A stretch of 64,000 bases of DNA, from positions 62,001-126,000 of the forward strand of contig NZ_BJYX01000006.1 in assembly GCF_007991735.1 (NCBI RefSeq), in the 5' to 3' direction. The notes below the pieces were generated by a model. The model was given only the letters and a program-made list of their open reading frames with translations, was not told where the DNA came from and made no database searches. The first letter of the stretch is position 1. The number at the start of each line of letters is the position of its first letter. Shown here in pieces: positions 42,015 to 51,844 of this stretch. The DNA is from Terrabacter aerolatus. Lineage in GTDB: Bacteria > Actinomycetota > Actinomycetes > Actinomycetales > Dermatophilaceae. Made by a program: the position numbers and the translations under genes.

Positions 42015-42719
42015 ATGAGCAGCAAGATCCTCCACCTCCTGACGCCCCTGCTCGCAGCACTCGCGCTCACCGCCCCGCTGGCAGCCCCGGCCTCGTCGCC
42101 GGCGCCGTCCGGGTCGAGATCGCCGGTCGCCACGGCACCGACGGACGTCGCGGTCGCCCCGGTGGCCTACGCCGGCACCGTCTACTTCACCTTCGACGAC
42201 GGACCGCACCCCACGTGGACTCCCCGGATGCTCGCCGTCCTGCGCAAGTACGGCGTCCACGCCGTCTTCTTCGAGGTCGGCCAGAACGTCTCGTGGTACC
42301 CCTCGATCACCCGCAGCCTGCGCTCCTACGGCAACCTCATCGGCAACCACACGTGGAGCCACCCCGACCTCACGACGCTGTCGACCGCATCCGTCACCTG
42401 GCAGCTGAACCGGATGGAGTCGTCGCTGGGCTACCGGCCGCGCTGCGTCAGGCCGCCCTACGGGGCCACGAACTCGCGCATCGCCACGATCATCGCCAAC
42501 CGCGGCCAGCGCCAGATCCTCTGGACCGTCGACCCCCGCGACTGGTCGCGCCCCGGCACGTGGACCATCGTCAACCGGGTGCTGGCCAACGTCCGCCCCG
42601 GCTCGCGCATCCTCATGCACGACGGCGGCGGTGACCGCTCCCAGAGCGTCGCGGCCCTCGACCTGCTCATCCCGAGGCTCCGCGCCCGTGGCTACGTCAT
42701 CGGCCTGATGGCCTGCTGA
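42015..42719 (+). CDS. Secreted polysaccharide deacetylase (CE4)
   Basis: 234-residue exported enzyme of carbohydrate esterase family 4, removing N- or O-acetyl groups from cell-wall polymers such as peptidoglycan or chitin-like chains. A signal peptide occupies residues 1-25 (ALALTAPLAAPA). The NodB motifs are complete: TFDDGP with Asp61 and Asp62, HTWSHP with metal ligands His112 and His116, RPPYGAT near 147, and a C-terminal RILMHDGGG motif. The protein is short, containing only the NodB domain. AAAGGG lies upstream of the ATG. A strong terminator follows the gene. Confidence 0.92.
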   Translation: MSSKILHLLTPLLAALALTAPLAAPASSPAPSGSRSPVATAPTDVAVAPVAYAGTVYFTFDDGPHPTWTPRMLAVLRKYGVHAVFFEVGQNVSWYPSITRSLRSYGNLIGNHTWSHPDLTTLSTASVTWQLNRMESSLGYRPRCVRPPYGATNSRIATIIANRGQRQILWTVDPRDWSRPGTWTIVNRVLANVRPGSRILMHDGGGDRSQSVAALDLLIPRLRARGYVIGLMAC

Positions 42720-42728
42720 CCACCCCTC

Positions 42729-42797
42729 GCGTATGCCGTCCGGCCCGGCCCGCGACCGCCCGCGGAGGGCGACGCGCCCCGGCGACACGGCATACGC
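42729..42797. repeat. Inverted pair of the recurrent octamer after the deacetylase gene
   Basis: GCGTATGCCGT (42729-42739) and its exact complement (42787-42797) form an 11-bp inverted repeat around 47 bases. The core octamer is the same as that found throughout the window. It lies between the deacetylase stop and the strong terminator hairpin. Confidence 0.8.
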
Positions 42798-42813
42798 CGT
42801 CGGTCCTGGACGG

Positions 42814-42851
42814 CCGAGCGGGCGGCCACCGTGAGGTGACCGCCCGCTCGG
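42814..42851. terminator. Strong bidirectional terminator between deacetylase and sucD
   Basis: A 17-bp stem with one mismatch (CCGAGCGGGCGG-CACC paired with GGTG-CCGCCCGCTCGG) and a four-base GTGA loop, located between two convergent genes and followed by GAAACG. Confidence 0.9.
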
Positions 42852-42869
42852 AAACGCTTGTCGCTCAGG

Positions 42870-43763
42870 TCAGCTCGCGATGCCCTTCATGATCTCGCGC
42901 ATGAGGTCAGCCGTCTCGGACGGCGTCTTGCCGACCTTGACGCCGGCGGCCTCCAGGGCCTCCTTCTTGGCCTGCGCCGTGCCCGAGGAGCCCGACACGA
43001 TGGCGCCGGCGTGGCCCATCGTCTTGCCCTCGGGGGCGGTGAAGCCGGCGACGTAGCCGACGACCGGCTTGGTCACGTGCTCCTTGATGTAGGCCGCGGC
43101 GCGCTCCTCGGCATCGCCACCGATCTCGCCGATCATGACGATCGCATCGGTGTCGGGGTCGTTCTGGAACGCCTCGAGGCAGTCGATGTGCGTCGTGCCG
43201 ATGATCGGGTCGCCGCCGATGCCGACAGCCGAGCTGAAGCCGAAGTCACGCAGCTCGTACATCATCTGGTAGGTCAGCGTGCCCGACTTCGAGACGAGGC
43301 CGATGCGGCCCGTGCCCGAGATGTCGGCGGGGATGATGCCGGCGTTGGAGACGCCCGGGGTGATGAGCCCGGGGCAGTTGGGGCCGACGATGCGCGTCGT
43401 GCCCTTCTCCTTGGCGTAGTTGTAGAACTCCGCGGTGTCCTTGACGGCGACACCCTCGGTGATGACGACCGCGAGCGGGATGCCGGCGTCGATCGCCTCG
43501 ACGGCGGCGGCCTTGGTGAACTGCGCGGGCACGAAGATGACGGACACGTTGGCGCCGGTGGCCTCGATGGCCTCCTGGACCGTGCCGTAGACGGGGACGG
43601 AGACGCCGCCCTCGAAGTCGACGGTCGTGCCGGCCTTGCGGGGGTTGACGCCACCGACGATGTCGGTGCCGGACTTGAGCATGCGCTGGGTGTGCTTCAT
43701 GCCCTCGGACCCGGTCATGCCCTGGACGATGACCTTCGAGTCGGCGTTGAGGAAGATAGCCAT
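42870..43763 (-). CDS. sucD: Succinate-CoA ligase alpha subunit
   Basis: 297-residue SucD, which with SucC converts succinyl-CoA to succinate with substrate-level phosphorylation in the TCA cycle. Motifs: [67 protein letters not shown] and [21 protein letters not shown] with the active-site histidine that is phosphorylated. Normal length. It lies 32 bases downstream of sucC, and its own terminator follows. Confidence 0.98.
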   Translation of the reverse strand: MAIFLNADSKVIVQGMTGSEGMKHTQRMLKSGTDIVGGVNPRKAGTTVDFEGGVSVPVYGTVQEAIEATGANVSVIFVPAQFTKAAAVEAIDAGIPLAVVITEGVAVKDTAEFYNYAKEKGTTRIVGPNCPGLITPGVSNAGIIPADISGTGRIGLVSKSGTLTYQMMYELRDFGFSSAVGIGGDPIIGTTHIDCLEAFQNDPDTDAIVMIGEIGGDAEERAAAYIKEHVTKPVVGYVAGFTAPEGKTMGHAGAIVSGSSGTAQAKKEALEAAGVKVGKTPSETADLMREIMKGIAS

Positions 43764-43795
43764 GGTTGTCGTTCTCGCTTCTCTGGGCGCGGTGG

Positions 43796-44980
43796 TCAGT
43801 TGGCGGGCCGGGCGGCGAGCTCGGCGGCGCGGCGCGCGGCGCCGTCCATCGTCGGCTCGACCGTCACGAGCGGGTGGTTGCGCTCCTGGAGGATGCGGCG
43901 ACCCTCCTCGACGTTGTTGCCGTCGAGGCGCACGACGAGCGGGCGGTTCTCCTCGTCACCGAGCGCGTCGAGCGCGCCGACGATGCCGTTGGCGACCGCG
44001 TCGCAGGAGGTGATGCCACCGAAGACGTTGACGAAGACGCTCTTGACCTGCGGGTCCGACAGGATGATGTGCAGGCCGTTGGCCATGACCTCGGCGCTGG
44101 CACCGCCGCCGATGTCGAGGAAGTTGGCCGGCTTCTGGCCGCCGAACTCCTCACCGGCGTAGGCGACGACGTCGAGGGTGCTCATGACGAGGCCCGCGCC
44201 GTTGCCGATGATGCCGACGGAGCCGTCGAGCTTGACGTAGTTGAGGTTCTTCTCCTTGGCGGCCGCCTCGAGCGGGTCGGCGTGCGCCGTGTCCTCGAGG
44301 GCCTCGTGGTCCGCGTGGCGGAAGCCGGCGTTCTCGTCGAGCGTCACCTTGCCGTCGAGGGCCACGATGTCGCCGTCCTCGGTCTTGACGAGCGGGTTGA
44401 CCTCGACGAGCGTCGCGTCCTCCTCGCGGTAGACGGTCCACAGCTTCTGGATGACGTCGGCGATCGCGGCCTTGTCGGCGTCGTCGAAGCCGGCGGCGTC
44501 GACGATCTCCTGCGCCTTGGCCGCGTCGATGCCCGTGTTGGGGTCGACCGCGATCCGGGCGAGGGCCTCGGGGCGCTCGACGGCGAGCTCCTCGATCTCC
44601 ATGCCGCCCTCCTTGGAGCACATGGCGAGGTAGGTGCGGTTGGCCCGGTCGAGCAGGACCGAGAAGTAGTACTCCTCGGCGATGCGAGCGCCCTGGGCGA
44701 CCATCACGGTGCCGACGGTGTGGCCCTTGATGTCCATGCCGAGGATCGCCTCGGCGGCGGCCTGCGCCTCGTCGGGGCTCTTCGTCACCTTGACGCCGCC
44801 GGCCTTGCCGCGGCCGCCGGTCTTCACCTGCGCCTTGACGACGGTGACGCCGCCCGACTTCGGCCCGATCTTCTCGGCGGCCGCTCGGGCCTCCTCGGGG
44901 GTGGTGGCGATGGCGCCGGCCAGCACGGGCACCCCGTGCTTCTCGAACATGTCGCGGGCTTGGTACTCGAAGAGATCCAC
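43796..44980 (-). CDS. sucC: Succinate-CoA ligase beta subunit
   Basis: 394-residue SucC with an ATP-grasp fold. Motifs: [19 protein letters not shown] at the N-terminus, [41 protein letters not shown] with metal and nucleotide ligands, and [14 protein letters not shown] plus [14 protein letters not shown] near the C-terminus. The GTG at 44980 gives the standard N-terminus. A TAGAGT -10-like hexamer lies about 130 bases upstream (near 45110). The two genes form the sucC-sucD operon found in most actinobacteria. Confidence 0.98.
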   Translation of the reverse strand: MDLFEYQARDMFEKHGVPVLAGAIATTPEEARAAAEKIGPKSGGVTVVKAQVKTGGRGKAGGVKVTKSPDEAQAAAEAILGMDIKGHTVGTVMVAQGARIAEEYYFSVLLDRANRTYLAMCSKEGGMEIEELAVERPEALARIAVDPNTGIDAAKAQEIVDAAGFDDADKAAIADVIQKLWTVYREEDATLVEVNPLVKTEDGDIVALDGKVTLDENAGFRHADHEALEDTAHADPLEAAAKEKNLNYVKLDGSVGIIGNGAGLVMSTLDVVAYAGEEFGGQKPANFLDIGGGASAEVMANGLHIILSDPQVKSVFVNVFGGITSCDAVANGIVGALDALGDEENRPLVVRLDGNNVEEGRRILQERNHPLVTVEPTMDGAARRAAELAARPAN

Positions 44981-45252
44981 GGGTGGGGTCCGTCCTCGTC
45001 GTCGATTCGTGTCGTCGTCGATCGCGTCGCTGCAGCGTCCCGGGGCACCCGTGCTCGCGCTCGGACGGGCCCTGCGCCGTGGCGCAACCGAATCAGGCTG
45101 TCGCTCGGACTCTAGTGGCTGGCGCGGGTGGCAGCGGCATCGGGTCCGGCCGACCGGACAAAGATCACACCCGTGGTGTGCGTCCGCCCGGGCGTCGTGC
45201 GCCGGTGCCCGGGCCCCGGCCTTCCGGAGCGACGCACGCTGACTCGGGCGCC

Positions 45253-46188
45253 TCAGGCGGCTGCCAGCCGCAGGGCCTCCAGGACGCGACGGCGGACCAG
45301 CTCGGGGCGCCCGAGATCGGCCCAGACGAGGCGGACCACGACCCAGCCCGCCCGACGGAGCGCGTCCTCGCGCTGCTTCTCCTCGAAGAGCGCCCGTGCG
45401 TCGGCGTACTTGACCGCGCCGTCGAACTCGACGAGCACCCGGGTGCCCCGGATCCGGAAGTCCGCCCGGAACCGTCGCCCCTCCACCGCGATCTCGACCT
45501 GCGGGTCGATCTGGTGACCCAGCGCCCGCAGGAGGTAGGCCGTCCGCGTCTCCCCCGGCGACTCGTGCCGCCCGTCGGCGCTGCCGATCGCCGCCCGGAC
45601 AGGTCCGATGCCGCGACGGTCCGTGAGGGCGACGACGGCGCCCGCGAGCTGCTCCGGCGTGACGAGCCGGCGAGCCAGGGCGGCGTCGGCAGGCACGAGG
45701 GCCGCCTCGGGACCGGCGAGGAGCCCGGCCTGGACGATCGCGTGCGCAAGGGGGACCGCCGCCGGTCGGACCGGCTCACCGGGCAGGTCGCGCGACGTGG
45801 TGAGGCCCCGCACCGGGCGGTGCACCACGAGCCCCGCCCGGCGTGACGCCACCCCGCAGTCGGTGCTCGTCGGCGGCCGCGTCGACGTGAGGTGCACCGT
45901 GGCGAGGTCGGCTGCCCAGGTCGGCAGGTCCCGGACGAGCAGCAGGGAATGGTGGCTGATCGCCGCGCGGCCGATGAGCTGACGCCCGAGCGCGAGGGCG
46001 GTCTGGACGTGTCGCCGGGTCGGACTCAGCGGCTCGCTCGGGTCGTCGCACACGGCATACCACCCCCGGGTGAGGCGGCGGCACCGTCCGGCGCGGGCGA
46101 GGCGGGCGAGCGCGTGCGAGTCGAGGCCGTGCCGTCGCGCGTCCGCGGCACTGAAGACGCCGTTGGCGCCCAGCAGGTGCAGGTCCAT
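45253..46188 (-). CDS. AbiEi-like N-terminal plus DUF559 nuclease-like protein
   Basis: 311-residue protein with two parts. Residues 1-60 form a winged-helix segment like the AbiEi antitoxin family ([35 protein letters not shown]). The last 110 residues resemble DUF559, a Vsr/PD-(D/E)xK-type fold: [24 protein letters not shown] followed by [21 protein letters not shown], carrying a possible Asp...Glu-x-Asp metal site. Such proteins occur in several copies in many actinobacteria and their role is unknown; DNA repair or phage defence have been considered for the component families. No toxin gene is adjacent. A paralogue with the same layout lies at 56448-57377. Confidence 0.82.
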   Translation of the reverse strand: MDLHLLGANGVFSAADARRHGLDSHALARLARAGRCRRLTRGWYAVCDDPSEPLSPTRRHVQTALALGRQLIGRAAISHHSLLLVRDLPTWAADLATVHLTSTRPPTSTDCGVASRRAGLVVHRPVRGLTTSRDLPGEPVRPAAVPLAHAIVQAGLLAGPEAALVPADAALARRLVTPEQLAGAVVALTDRRGIGPVRAAIGSADGRHESPGETRTAYLLRALGHQIDPQVEIAVEGRRFRADFRIRGTRVLVEFDGAVKYADARALFEEKQREDALRRAGWVVVRLVWADLGRPELVRRRVLEALRLAAA

Positions 46189-46367
46189 GACCCGACGCTC
46201 GCTGTCCCACGCCCGTCAGGACAGGGCGGTGCGGGCGCCTGTGGACGACGCTCGTCGCGGCCACGGGCTGTGGACGAGGTCAGCGTGCGCCCGCGCGGAG
46301 CCGCGGCGTCCGCAGCCGGGACGCCGGTGGCCTCCAGCGCGCACGCTGACGGCGCGCCCCCTCGGCG

Positions 46368-46838
46368 TCAGGCGGGGTGGACGTGCTCGCGCACCCAGCT
46401 GACGATCTCCATCGTCGTGGCGCCGGGCGTGAAGACCTTGGCGACGCCGAGCTTCTCGAGCTCGGCGATGTCGTCGTCGGGGATGATGCCGCCGCCGAAG
46501 ACGACGATGTCGCTCGCGTCGCGCTCCGCGAGCAGCTCGACGACCCGCGCGAAGAGGGTCAGGTGCGCCCCGGACAGGACCGAGAGGCCCACGACGTCGG
46601 CGTCCTCTTGGATGGCCGCCTCGACGATCTGCTCGGGCGTCTGGTGCAGCCCGGTGTAGATGACCTCCATGCCGGCGTCGCGCAGCGCCCGCGCCACGAC
46701 CTTGGCGCCGCGGTCGTGGCCGTCGAGGCCGGGCTTGGCCACGACGACCCGGATGACGTCGGTCGACACGGCGCCCGCGGGGGCCACACCTTCGTCGGCA
46801 GTCACGGCAACGGCGTCGGCACCCTGGGACTCGCTCAT
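46368..46838 (-). CDS. Cobalamin B12-binding subunit of an acyl-CoA mutase
   Basis: 156-residue stand-alone B12-binding domain. The base-off/His-on signature is present: [23 protein letters not shown] (DxHxxG), [13 protein letters not shown] and [20 protein letters not shown]. Proteins of this size are the small subunits of isobutyryl-CoA, methylmalonyl-CoA or related mutases (IcmB/HcmB type), whose catalytic subunit is encoded separately; none lies in this window. Location near sucCD fits a role in feeding succinyl-CoA or branched-chain intermediates into the TCA cycle. The ATG at 46838 (MSESQG) is chosen because earlier starts overlap the divergent lipase gene. Confidence 0.9.
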   Translation of the reverse strand: MSESQGADAVAVTADEGVAPAGAVSTDVIRVVVAKPGLDGHDRGAKVVARALRDAGMEVIYTGLHQTPEQIVEAAIQEDADVVGLSVLSGAHLTLFARVVELLAERDASDIVVFGGGIIPDDDIAELEKLGVAKVFTPGATTMEIVSWVREHVHPA

Positions 46839-46917
46839 GCCGGGCACTCTAGCCAGCCCGGTGAGACGCGACGCGCAATAGTGATGCATCGCCCACCCGT
46901 CGGGGTACGTTCGGCTC

Positions 46918-47913
46918 GTGGCACTGGCAGCGCGTGCGGCGACGACGCCGCGACAGGCAGGCACCTCGACGGGTGTCGCGAGGAGGCCCCGCGCGTTCCT
47001 CGCGGCCGTCGGGGAGGTCGCCGGCGCCCTCCTGACGCCCACGGGACTCGCCGGGGCGGCGCTCGAGGCCTCGTGGATGGGCCTGCACCTCGGGCTCTAC
47101 CCGCTCGGCCTGCTGGGACCCCGCGCGAGCGACCGCCGCCACGGCTACCGCCTCGGGCACCTGCCGCCGAGCCAGCGCGGGCTCGCCATCCAGAACGTCG
47201 AGGCGGCCGAGACGCCGATCCTGCTCGTTCACGGCATGGTCGACAACCGCTCGATCTTCACGGTCCTGCGCCGCGGCCTCGTCCGGCGCGGCTTCGGACG
47301 CATCGAGACGATCAACTACTCCATCTTCACCGGCGACGTCCGGGCGGCCGCCGCCGATCTCGGCGCCGAGGTGGAGCGGATCGTCGAGGAGACCGGCTAC
47401 GAGCGGATCCACGTCATCGGGCACTCGATGGGCGGCCTCATCGCGCGCTACTACGTGACCCGACTCGGCGGCGACCAGCACGTGCACACCCTCGTCACCC
47501 TGGGCACACCGCACCAGGGCAGCTACCTCGCCTACACGTGGAACAACGGCCTGACCCGGCAGCTGCGTCCGGGAAGCGCCCTCATGAAGGAGCTCGCCGC
47601 CCCCGTCGCCGAGTGCCAGACCCGCTTCCTCGTCTACTGGTCCGACCTCGACCAGGTCGTCGTGCCGCAGCACAACGCCGCCCTGCACCACCCGGACCTC
47701 AACGTCCACAACGTCGCCCTGCACGGCGTCGGCCACATGAGCCTGCCGATCACGAGCAGCGTCGTGCACGGCATCTCCACCGCCCTGGCCCACCTCGACA
47801 CCTCGGGCGCCACGGTGACGCCGGGCGTCAGCTCGCTGGGCAGCAGGCGCGCGTCGGCGGTGCGCAAGCCACGCACGGGCTCCCCCGCGGGCCGCGTCGA
47901 CCCCGCCGGCTGA
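46918..47913 (+). CDS. Lipase/esterase-like alpha/beta hydrolase
   Basis: 331-residue alpha/beta hydrolase of the class 2-like lipase group. The oxyanion region reads [15 protein letters not shown], the nucleophile is in [13 protein letters not shown], and the triad is completed by an Asp in [11 protein letters not shown] and a His in [10 protein letters not shown]. The N-terminal 70 residues include a hydrophobic stretch that may anchor or export the protein. A basic Ser/Arg-rich tail ends the protein. The GTG at 46918 lies only 80 bases from the divergent B12-subunit gene. Substrate unknown; acyl esters or triacylglycerols are plausible. Confidence 0.85.
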   Translation: MALAARAATTPRQAGTSTGVARRPRAFLAAVGEVAGALLTPTGLAGAALEASWMGLHLGLYPLGLLGPRASDRRHGYRLGHLPPSQRGLAIQNVEAAETPILLVHGMVDNRSIFTVLRRGLVRRGFGRIETINYSIFTGDVRAAAADLGAEVERIVEETGYERIHVIGHSMGGLIARYYVTRLGGDQHVHTLVTLGTPHQGSYLAYTWNNGLTRQLRPGSALMKELAAPVAECQTRFLVYWSDLDQVVVPQHNAALHHPDLNVHNVALHGVGHMSLPITSSVVHGISTALAHLDTSGATVTPGVSSLGSRRASAVRKPRTGSPAGRVDPAG

Positions 47914-48222
47914 CACCCGGCAGCCTGACGGGCGGCCAGCGCCCCGTGGCACCGATGGTTCGGGGTGGCGTGGGCGGCATGGGTGGCACGGTTGGAGGGC
48001 GGCACCGAGCCCTGTCAGCGCGCCGCCGGGTCGTCCTCAGGATCCACCCAGAATCGCCTGTGGACATGCTTCTGCGCCGTGCCCGGATGCCCTAGTGTCA
48101 TCCGGAGTCGCGACCTCCACCGCGATGCAGGACCGTCCAGACCAGTGGCGTGATTTTGGATAACGAAATGGTCACGTTAGGCTGGCGGCCCGCACCATCT
48201 GTGACCGATAGGTAACTCTTTC
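47914..48222. other. Intergenic region upstream of the M23 peptidase gene
   Basis: This 309-base gap holds the promoter of the M23 peptidase gene in its last 70 bases, which are clearly less GC-rich than the rest. I see no gene or RNA in the first 230 bases. Confidence 0.6.
48156..48216 (+). promoter_or_regulatory. Promoter and paired GTAAC-like repeats of the M23 peptidase gene
   Basis: TTGGAT (48156-48161) and TAGGCT (48178-48183) with 16-base spacing form a good sigma-70-type promoter. Two direct-repeat pairs with the same six-base spacing overlap it: ATAAC-N6-GTCAC (48160-48175) and GTGAC-N6-GTAAC (48201-48216). Similar direct repeats have been described for the cell-wall response regulator MtrA in actinobacteria, and cell-wall hydrolase genes are among its targets. 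The assignment is tentative. Confidence 0.5.
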
Positions 48223-49059
48223 GTGCCCAAAACCAGTTACGCCGGCCGGCACCGCCCGGCAGCCAAGCCTTCACGGGGTCGACAGTTCGTCGTCCCCGTC
48301 GCTCTGCTCTCCTCGACCGTCGCCGGTGGCCTCGTCATCCGCGACGCCGGCGCCAGCGAGCTCAGCCCCGAGGCCGCTGCCATGAAGAACGTCTCCAACT
48401 CGGTCGCCGGTCTCGGACTGACCGCGGACCCGGAGGCCGTGACCGCCGCAGCCGCCAACCGTGCGGGCGCCCGCTCCTCGCGCGACATGGTCCGCGACGC
48501 CAAGACCATCATCGTCGGCGCCTCCCAGACGGCGACGCAGACCGCCGCCGAGGCCCAGGCCGCCGCCGCGAAGGCCGCCGCCGACCAGGCCGCGGCGCAG
48601 AAGGCCAAGGCCGCCGCCGCCGCGAAGGCCAAGCAGGACGCCGCCGCACGAGCACTGGCCCAGGCACACCGCTGGGTCTCCCCGGTCTCGGGCTACACCC
48701 TCACGTCCGGCTTCGGCTTCCGCTGGGGCAAGATGCATCCGGCGCAGGACCTCGCGTGCCCGGTCGGCAGCTCGGTCCACTCCCTCTCGAGCGGCACGGT
48801 GGTCTTCGCCGGCCGGTCCACCGAGGGCTACGGCAACTTCGTCAAGATCCGCTACTGGGACGGCACCGTCTCGTGGATGGCGCACAACAGCCGACTGCTC
48901 GTGTCCGTCGGCGAGCAGGTCTCCCCCGGCCAGATCGTGGCCTACAGCGGCAGCACCGGCAACTCCACCGGCCCGCACGTCCACCTCGAGATCCACCCCG
49001 GAGACGGCTCCGCGGTGCCCCCGCTCGTCTGGCTCGCCCAGCGCGGCGTCACGCTCTGA
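48223..49059 (+). CDS. M23 family metallopeptidase (LytM-type cell-wall hydrolase)
   Basis: 278-residue exported peptidoglycan endopeptidase. A hydrophobic segment (residues 22-38) serves as signal or anchor. Residues 100-148 form a nearly pure Ala/Lys/Gln/Glu helix, probably a coiled coil or wall-spanning stalk. The M23 domain follows with metal ligands His172 and Asp176 (MHPAQDLAC), His221, and the HxH pair His252/His254 (GPHVHLEIHP). All catalytic residues are present. The GTG at 48223 is the first in-frame start after a promoter with paired repeats. A strong terminator follows. Confidence 0.93.
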   Translation: MPKTSYAGRHRPAAKPSRGRQFVVPVALLSSTVAGGLVIRDAGASELSPEAAAMKNVSNSVAGLGLTADPEAVTAAAANRAGARSSRDMVRDAKTIIVGASQTATQTAAEAQAAAAKAAADQAAAQKAKAAAAAKAKQDAAARALAQAHRWVSPVSGYTLTSGFGFRWGKMHPAQDLACPVGSSVHSLSSGTVVFAGRSTEGYGNFVKIRYWDGTVSWMAHNSRLLVSVGEQVSPGQIVAYSGSTGNSTGPHVHLEIHPGDGSAVPPLVWLAQRGVTL

Positions 49060-49075
49060 CCGAGGCCCCCTCGGC

Positions 49076-49108
49076 ACGAGGCCCGTCCCTTCACGGGGCG
49101 GGCCTCGT
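49076..49108 (+). terminator. Terminator after the M23 peptidase gene
   Basis: Stem ACGAGGCCCG-CCC paired with GGG-CGGGCCTCGT around a TTCAC loop, beginning 17 bases after the stop codon. Confidence 0.85.
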
Positions 49109-49274
49109 CGCGTACCTCCCTGCCGGCCCGACGGTCAGGCGCCCGTCACGAGTCGGCGCCGGGCGCCGTATGCCGTTGCCGCGCAGGCGAACCCGCGGGA
49201 CGAGCGAAACGAGCCCACCCGGCACACGCGACGGCTGACAGCCCGGCAGATCCGCGGCGACAGCGGCGACAGTG

Positions 49275-51764
49275 TCAGAGCTTGACGAGCGGGGCGTAGC
49301 GGAGCAGGAGTCGCTTCGTGCCGGTGTCGGCCCCGAAGTCGACGTGCGCCATCGACTTGTCGCCCTCACCTTCGACCCGCACGACGGTCCCGAGACCGAA
49401 GGAGTCGTGCGTGACGCGGTCGCCGGACTGCAGCGCGATGACAGGCCGCTTGCCGGCGCTGCGCACCCCCGGGCGCGAGGCCAGGGTCGCCACGGCGGGA
49501 CGGTCGGAGCCGCGCGCGCCGCTGAACGACGGGCCGAGCCGCTGCCAGTCGAGCAGGTCGCCCGGGATCTCGTCGAGGAAGCGCGACGGAGGGTTGTACT
49601 GCGGCGCACCCCACGCCGACCGGACGGCCGCCCGTGAGAGGTAGAGCCGCTCGCGCGCCCGGGTGATGCCGACGTAGGCGAGGCGGCGCTCCTCCTCGAG
49701 CTCCTTCGGGTCCCCGAGCGCCCGCATGTGCGGGAAGGTGCCGTCCTCCATGCCGGTGAGGAAGACGACGGGGAACTCCAGCCCCTTGGCCGTGTGCAGG
49801 GTCATGAGGGTGACGACGCCCTGGGCCTTGGCCTCGGGCTCGTCGGGGATCTCGTCGGCGTCGGCCACGAGGGAGACCTGCTCGAGGAACTCCTCGAGCG
49901 CGCCCGCGGGACCGACGTCCTCGGGCTCGACGCCCGGGGCCAGCTCGCCGCCGGACTCCTCGAGCTCCGTGGCGCGACGGTCGTCGTACTCTTGGGCGAC
50001 CGCGACGAGCTCGGCGAGGTTCTCGACGCGCGTCTCGTCCTGCGGGTCGTGGCTCGCGCGCAGCTCGGCGAGGTAGCCGCTCTCCTCGAGGGTCATCTCG
50101 AGCAGGGCCGCGACGCTGTCGTCGGCCTCGTAGGACGTGCGGAGCTTCTCGAGCAGGGCCGTGAAGCCGTTGATGGCGGCGACGGAGCGCGTGGCGATGC
50201 CCGGGGCGTCCTCGGCCCGTCCGAGCGCCGCGACGAACGGGATGCGCTCGCGCTCGGCGAGGGCCGCCACGCACGCCTCGGCCCGGTCGCCGATGCCGCG
50301 CTTGGGGGTGTTGAGGATGCGGCGCAGGTTGACCGTGTCGGTGGGGTTGGACACGACCCGGAGATACGCCAGGGCGTCCTTGACCTCGCGCCGCTCGTAG
50401 AAGCGCGTGCCGCCGACCACCTTGTAGGGCAGGCCGACCCGCACGAGCACCTCCTCGATGGCGCGGCTCTGGGCGTTGGTGCGGTAGAAGACGGCGACGT
50501 CGCCGGGCTTGACGCCCTGGTCGGCGAGGTCGTCGATCTCCTTGGCCACGAAGGCGGCCTCGTCGTGCTCGTTGTCGCCGACGTAGCCGGTGATCATCGC
50601 GCCGTCGCCCGAGTCGGTCCAGAGGTTCTTGGCCCGGCGCCCCTCGTTGCGGGCGATGACGGAGTTGGCGGCACGCAGGATGCGCTGCGTCGAGCGGTAG
50701 TTCTGCTCGAGCAGGATGGTGCGCGCGTCGGGGTAGTCCTGCTCGAACTCGAGGATGTTGCGGATCGTCGCGCCGCGGAAGGCGTAGATCGACTGGTCGG
50801 AGTCGCCGACGACGCACAGCTCGGCCGGCGGCACGGCATACGTGCCCTCGGGTCCCGAAACCTCGCCGACGAGCTCCTTGATGAGCTGGTACTGCGCCTG
50901 GTTGGTGTCCTGGTACTCGTCGACGAGCACGTGCCGGAACCGGCGGCGGTAGTACTCCGCGACGTCGGGGAAGGCCTGGAGGATGTTGACGGTCATCATG
51001 ATGATGTCGTCGAAGTCGAGCGCGTTGGCCTGGCGCAGGCGGCGCTGGTACTGGGTGTAGGCGTCGGAGACGGTGCGCTCGTAGTGGTTGCCCTCGGTGA
51101 CCTGGGCCGCGTACGTCTCCTCGTCGATGAGGTCGTTCTTGAGGTTGCTGACCTGCGCCGAGAACCCGCGCGGCGGGTAGCGCTTGGGGTCGAGGTCGAG
51201 GTCGCGCAGGACGAGGCTCATGAGGCGCTGGCTGTCGGCGGCGTCGTAGATCGAGAACGTCGACCTCATGCCGACCTTGGCCGCCTCGCGGCGCAGGATG
51301 CGCACGCAGGCCGAGTGGAAGGTCATGACCCACATAGCACGGGCTCGCGGGCCGACGAGCGCGGCGACCCGCTCACGCATCTCGGCCGCCGCCTTGTTGG
51401 TGAAGGTGATGGCGAGGATCTGGCCCGGCTGGGCACCCCGCTCGCCGAGCAGCCACGCGATGCGATGGGTCAGCACGCGGGTCTTGCCCGAGCCCGCACC
51501 GGCCACGATGAGCAGCGGGGTGCCCTCGTGCACGACGGCCTCGCGCTGCTGCGGGTTGAGCCCCTCGAGCAGCACGGCCGGGTCGAGGTCGTGGCGGTCC
51601 TGGGCAGCCCCCGCGACGCCGCCACGAGCCGCGGCCTCGGCCCACGTCGGGACGCCCTGCTCGGTGACGTCGCCGCCACGCCCGGTGCGGGTGGACCCGC
51701 CCGAGGGGCCGCCCTGACCGTGCTCGAAACCGGGGATGGGGAGGTCGTCGAAGAGCGTGCTCAT
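49275..51764 (-). CDS. pcrA: ATP-dependent DNA helicase PcrA/UvrD
   Basis: 829-residue superfamily 1A helicase acting in nucleotide excision repair, replication restart and removal of RecA filaments. Motifs: the Q motif LNPQQREAV, Walker A AGAGSGKTR (residues 88-96), FTNKAAAEMRERV, DEYQDTNQAQYQL, VGDSDQSIYAFRGA, QNYRST, VTLMTLHTAKGLEF and YVGITRARERLYL. The N-terminus has a 60-residue Gly/Thr-rich extension, and the C-terminal tail (SGDRVTHDSFGLGTVVRVEG) forms the Tudor-like domain that contacts RNA polymerase. Monocistronic and divergent from the GNAT gene. Confidence 0.97.
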   Translation of the reverse strand: MSTLFDDLPIPGFEHGQGGPSGGSTRTGRGGDVTEQGVPTWAEAAARGGVAGAAQDRHDLDPAVLLEGLNPQQREAVVHEGTPLLIVAGAGSGKTRVLTHRIAWLLGERGAQPGQILAITFTNKAAAEMRERVAALVGPRARAMWVMTFHSACVRILRREAAKVGMRSTFSIYDAADSQRLMSLVLRDLDLDPKRYPPRGFSAQVSNLKNDLIDEETYAAQVTEGNHYERTVSDAYTQYQRRLRQANALDFDDIIMMTVNILQAFPDVAEYYRRRFRHVLVDEYQDTNQAQYQLIKELVGEVSGPEGTYAVPPAELCVVGDSDQSIYAFRGATIRNILEFEQDYPDARTILLEQNYRSTQRILRAANSVIARNEGRRAKNLWTDSGDGAMITGYVGDNEHDEAAFVAKEIDDLADQGVKPGDVAVFYRTNAQSRAIEEVLVRVGLPYKVVGGTRFYERREVKDALAYLRVVSNPTDTVNLRRILNTPKRGIGDRAEACVAALAERERIPFVAALGRAEDAPGIATRSVAAINGFTALLEKLRTSYEADDSVAALLEMTLEESGYLAELRASHDPQDETRVENLAELVAVAQEYDDRRATELEESGGELAPGVEPEDVGPAGALEEFLEQVSLVADADEIPDEPEAKAQGVVTLMTLHTAKGLEFPVVFLTGMEDGTFPHMRALGDPKELEEERRLAYVGITRARERLYLSRAAVRSAWGAPQYNPPSRFLDEIPGDLLDWQRLGPSFSGARGSDRPAVATLASRPGVRSAGKRPVIALQSGDRVTHDSFGLGTVVRVEGEGDKSMAHVDFGADTGTKRLLLRYAPLVKL

Positions 51765-51844
51765 GATCGGTCAAGCCTACGTCGAACCACCCACAGCACC
51801 CGACCACGGCGCACAGCGGGTCGGGCCGGGAGAGGATGGGCGAC

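Noticed and set aside
45253-46188. AbiE toxin-antitoxin module
   Set aside because: Only the AbiEi-like winged helix is present, fused to a DUF559-like domain; no AbiEii nucleotidyltransferase toxin lies beside either copy.
47914-48222. c-di-AMP (ydaO) riboswitch upstream of the M23 peptidase
   Set aside because: Such switches often precede cell-wall hydrolases in actinobacteria, but I could not find the conserved ydaO blocks in this leader.
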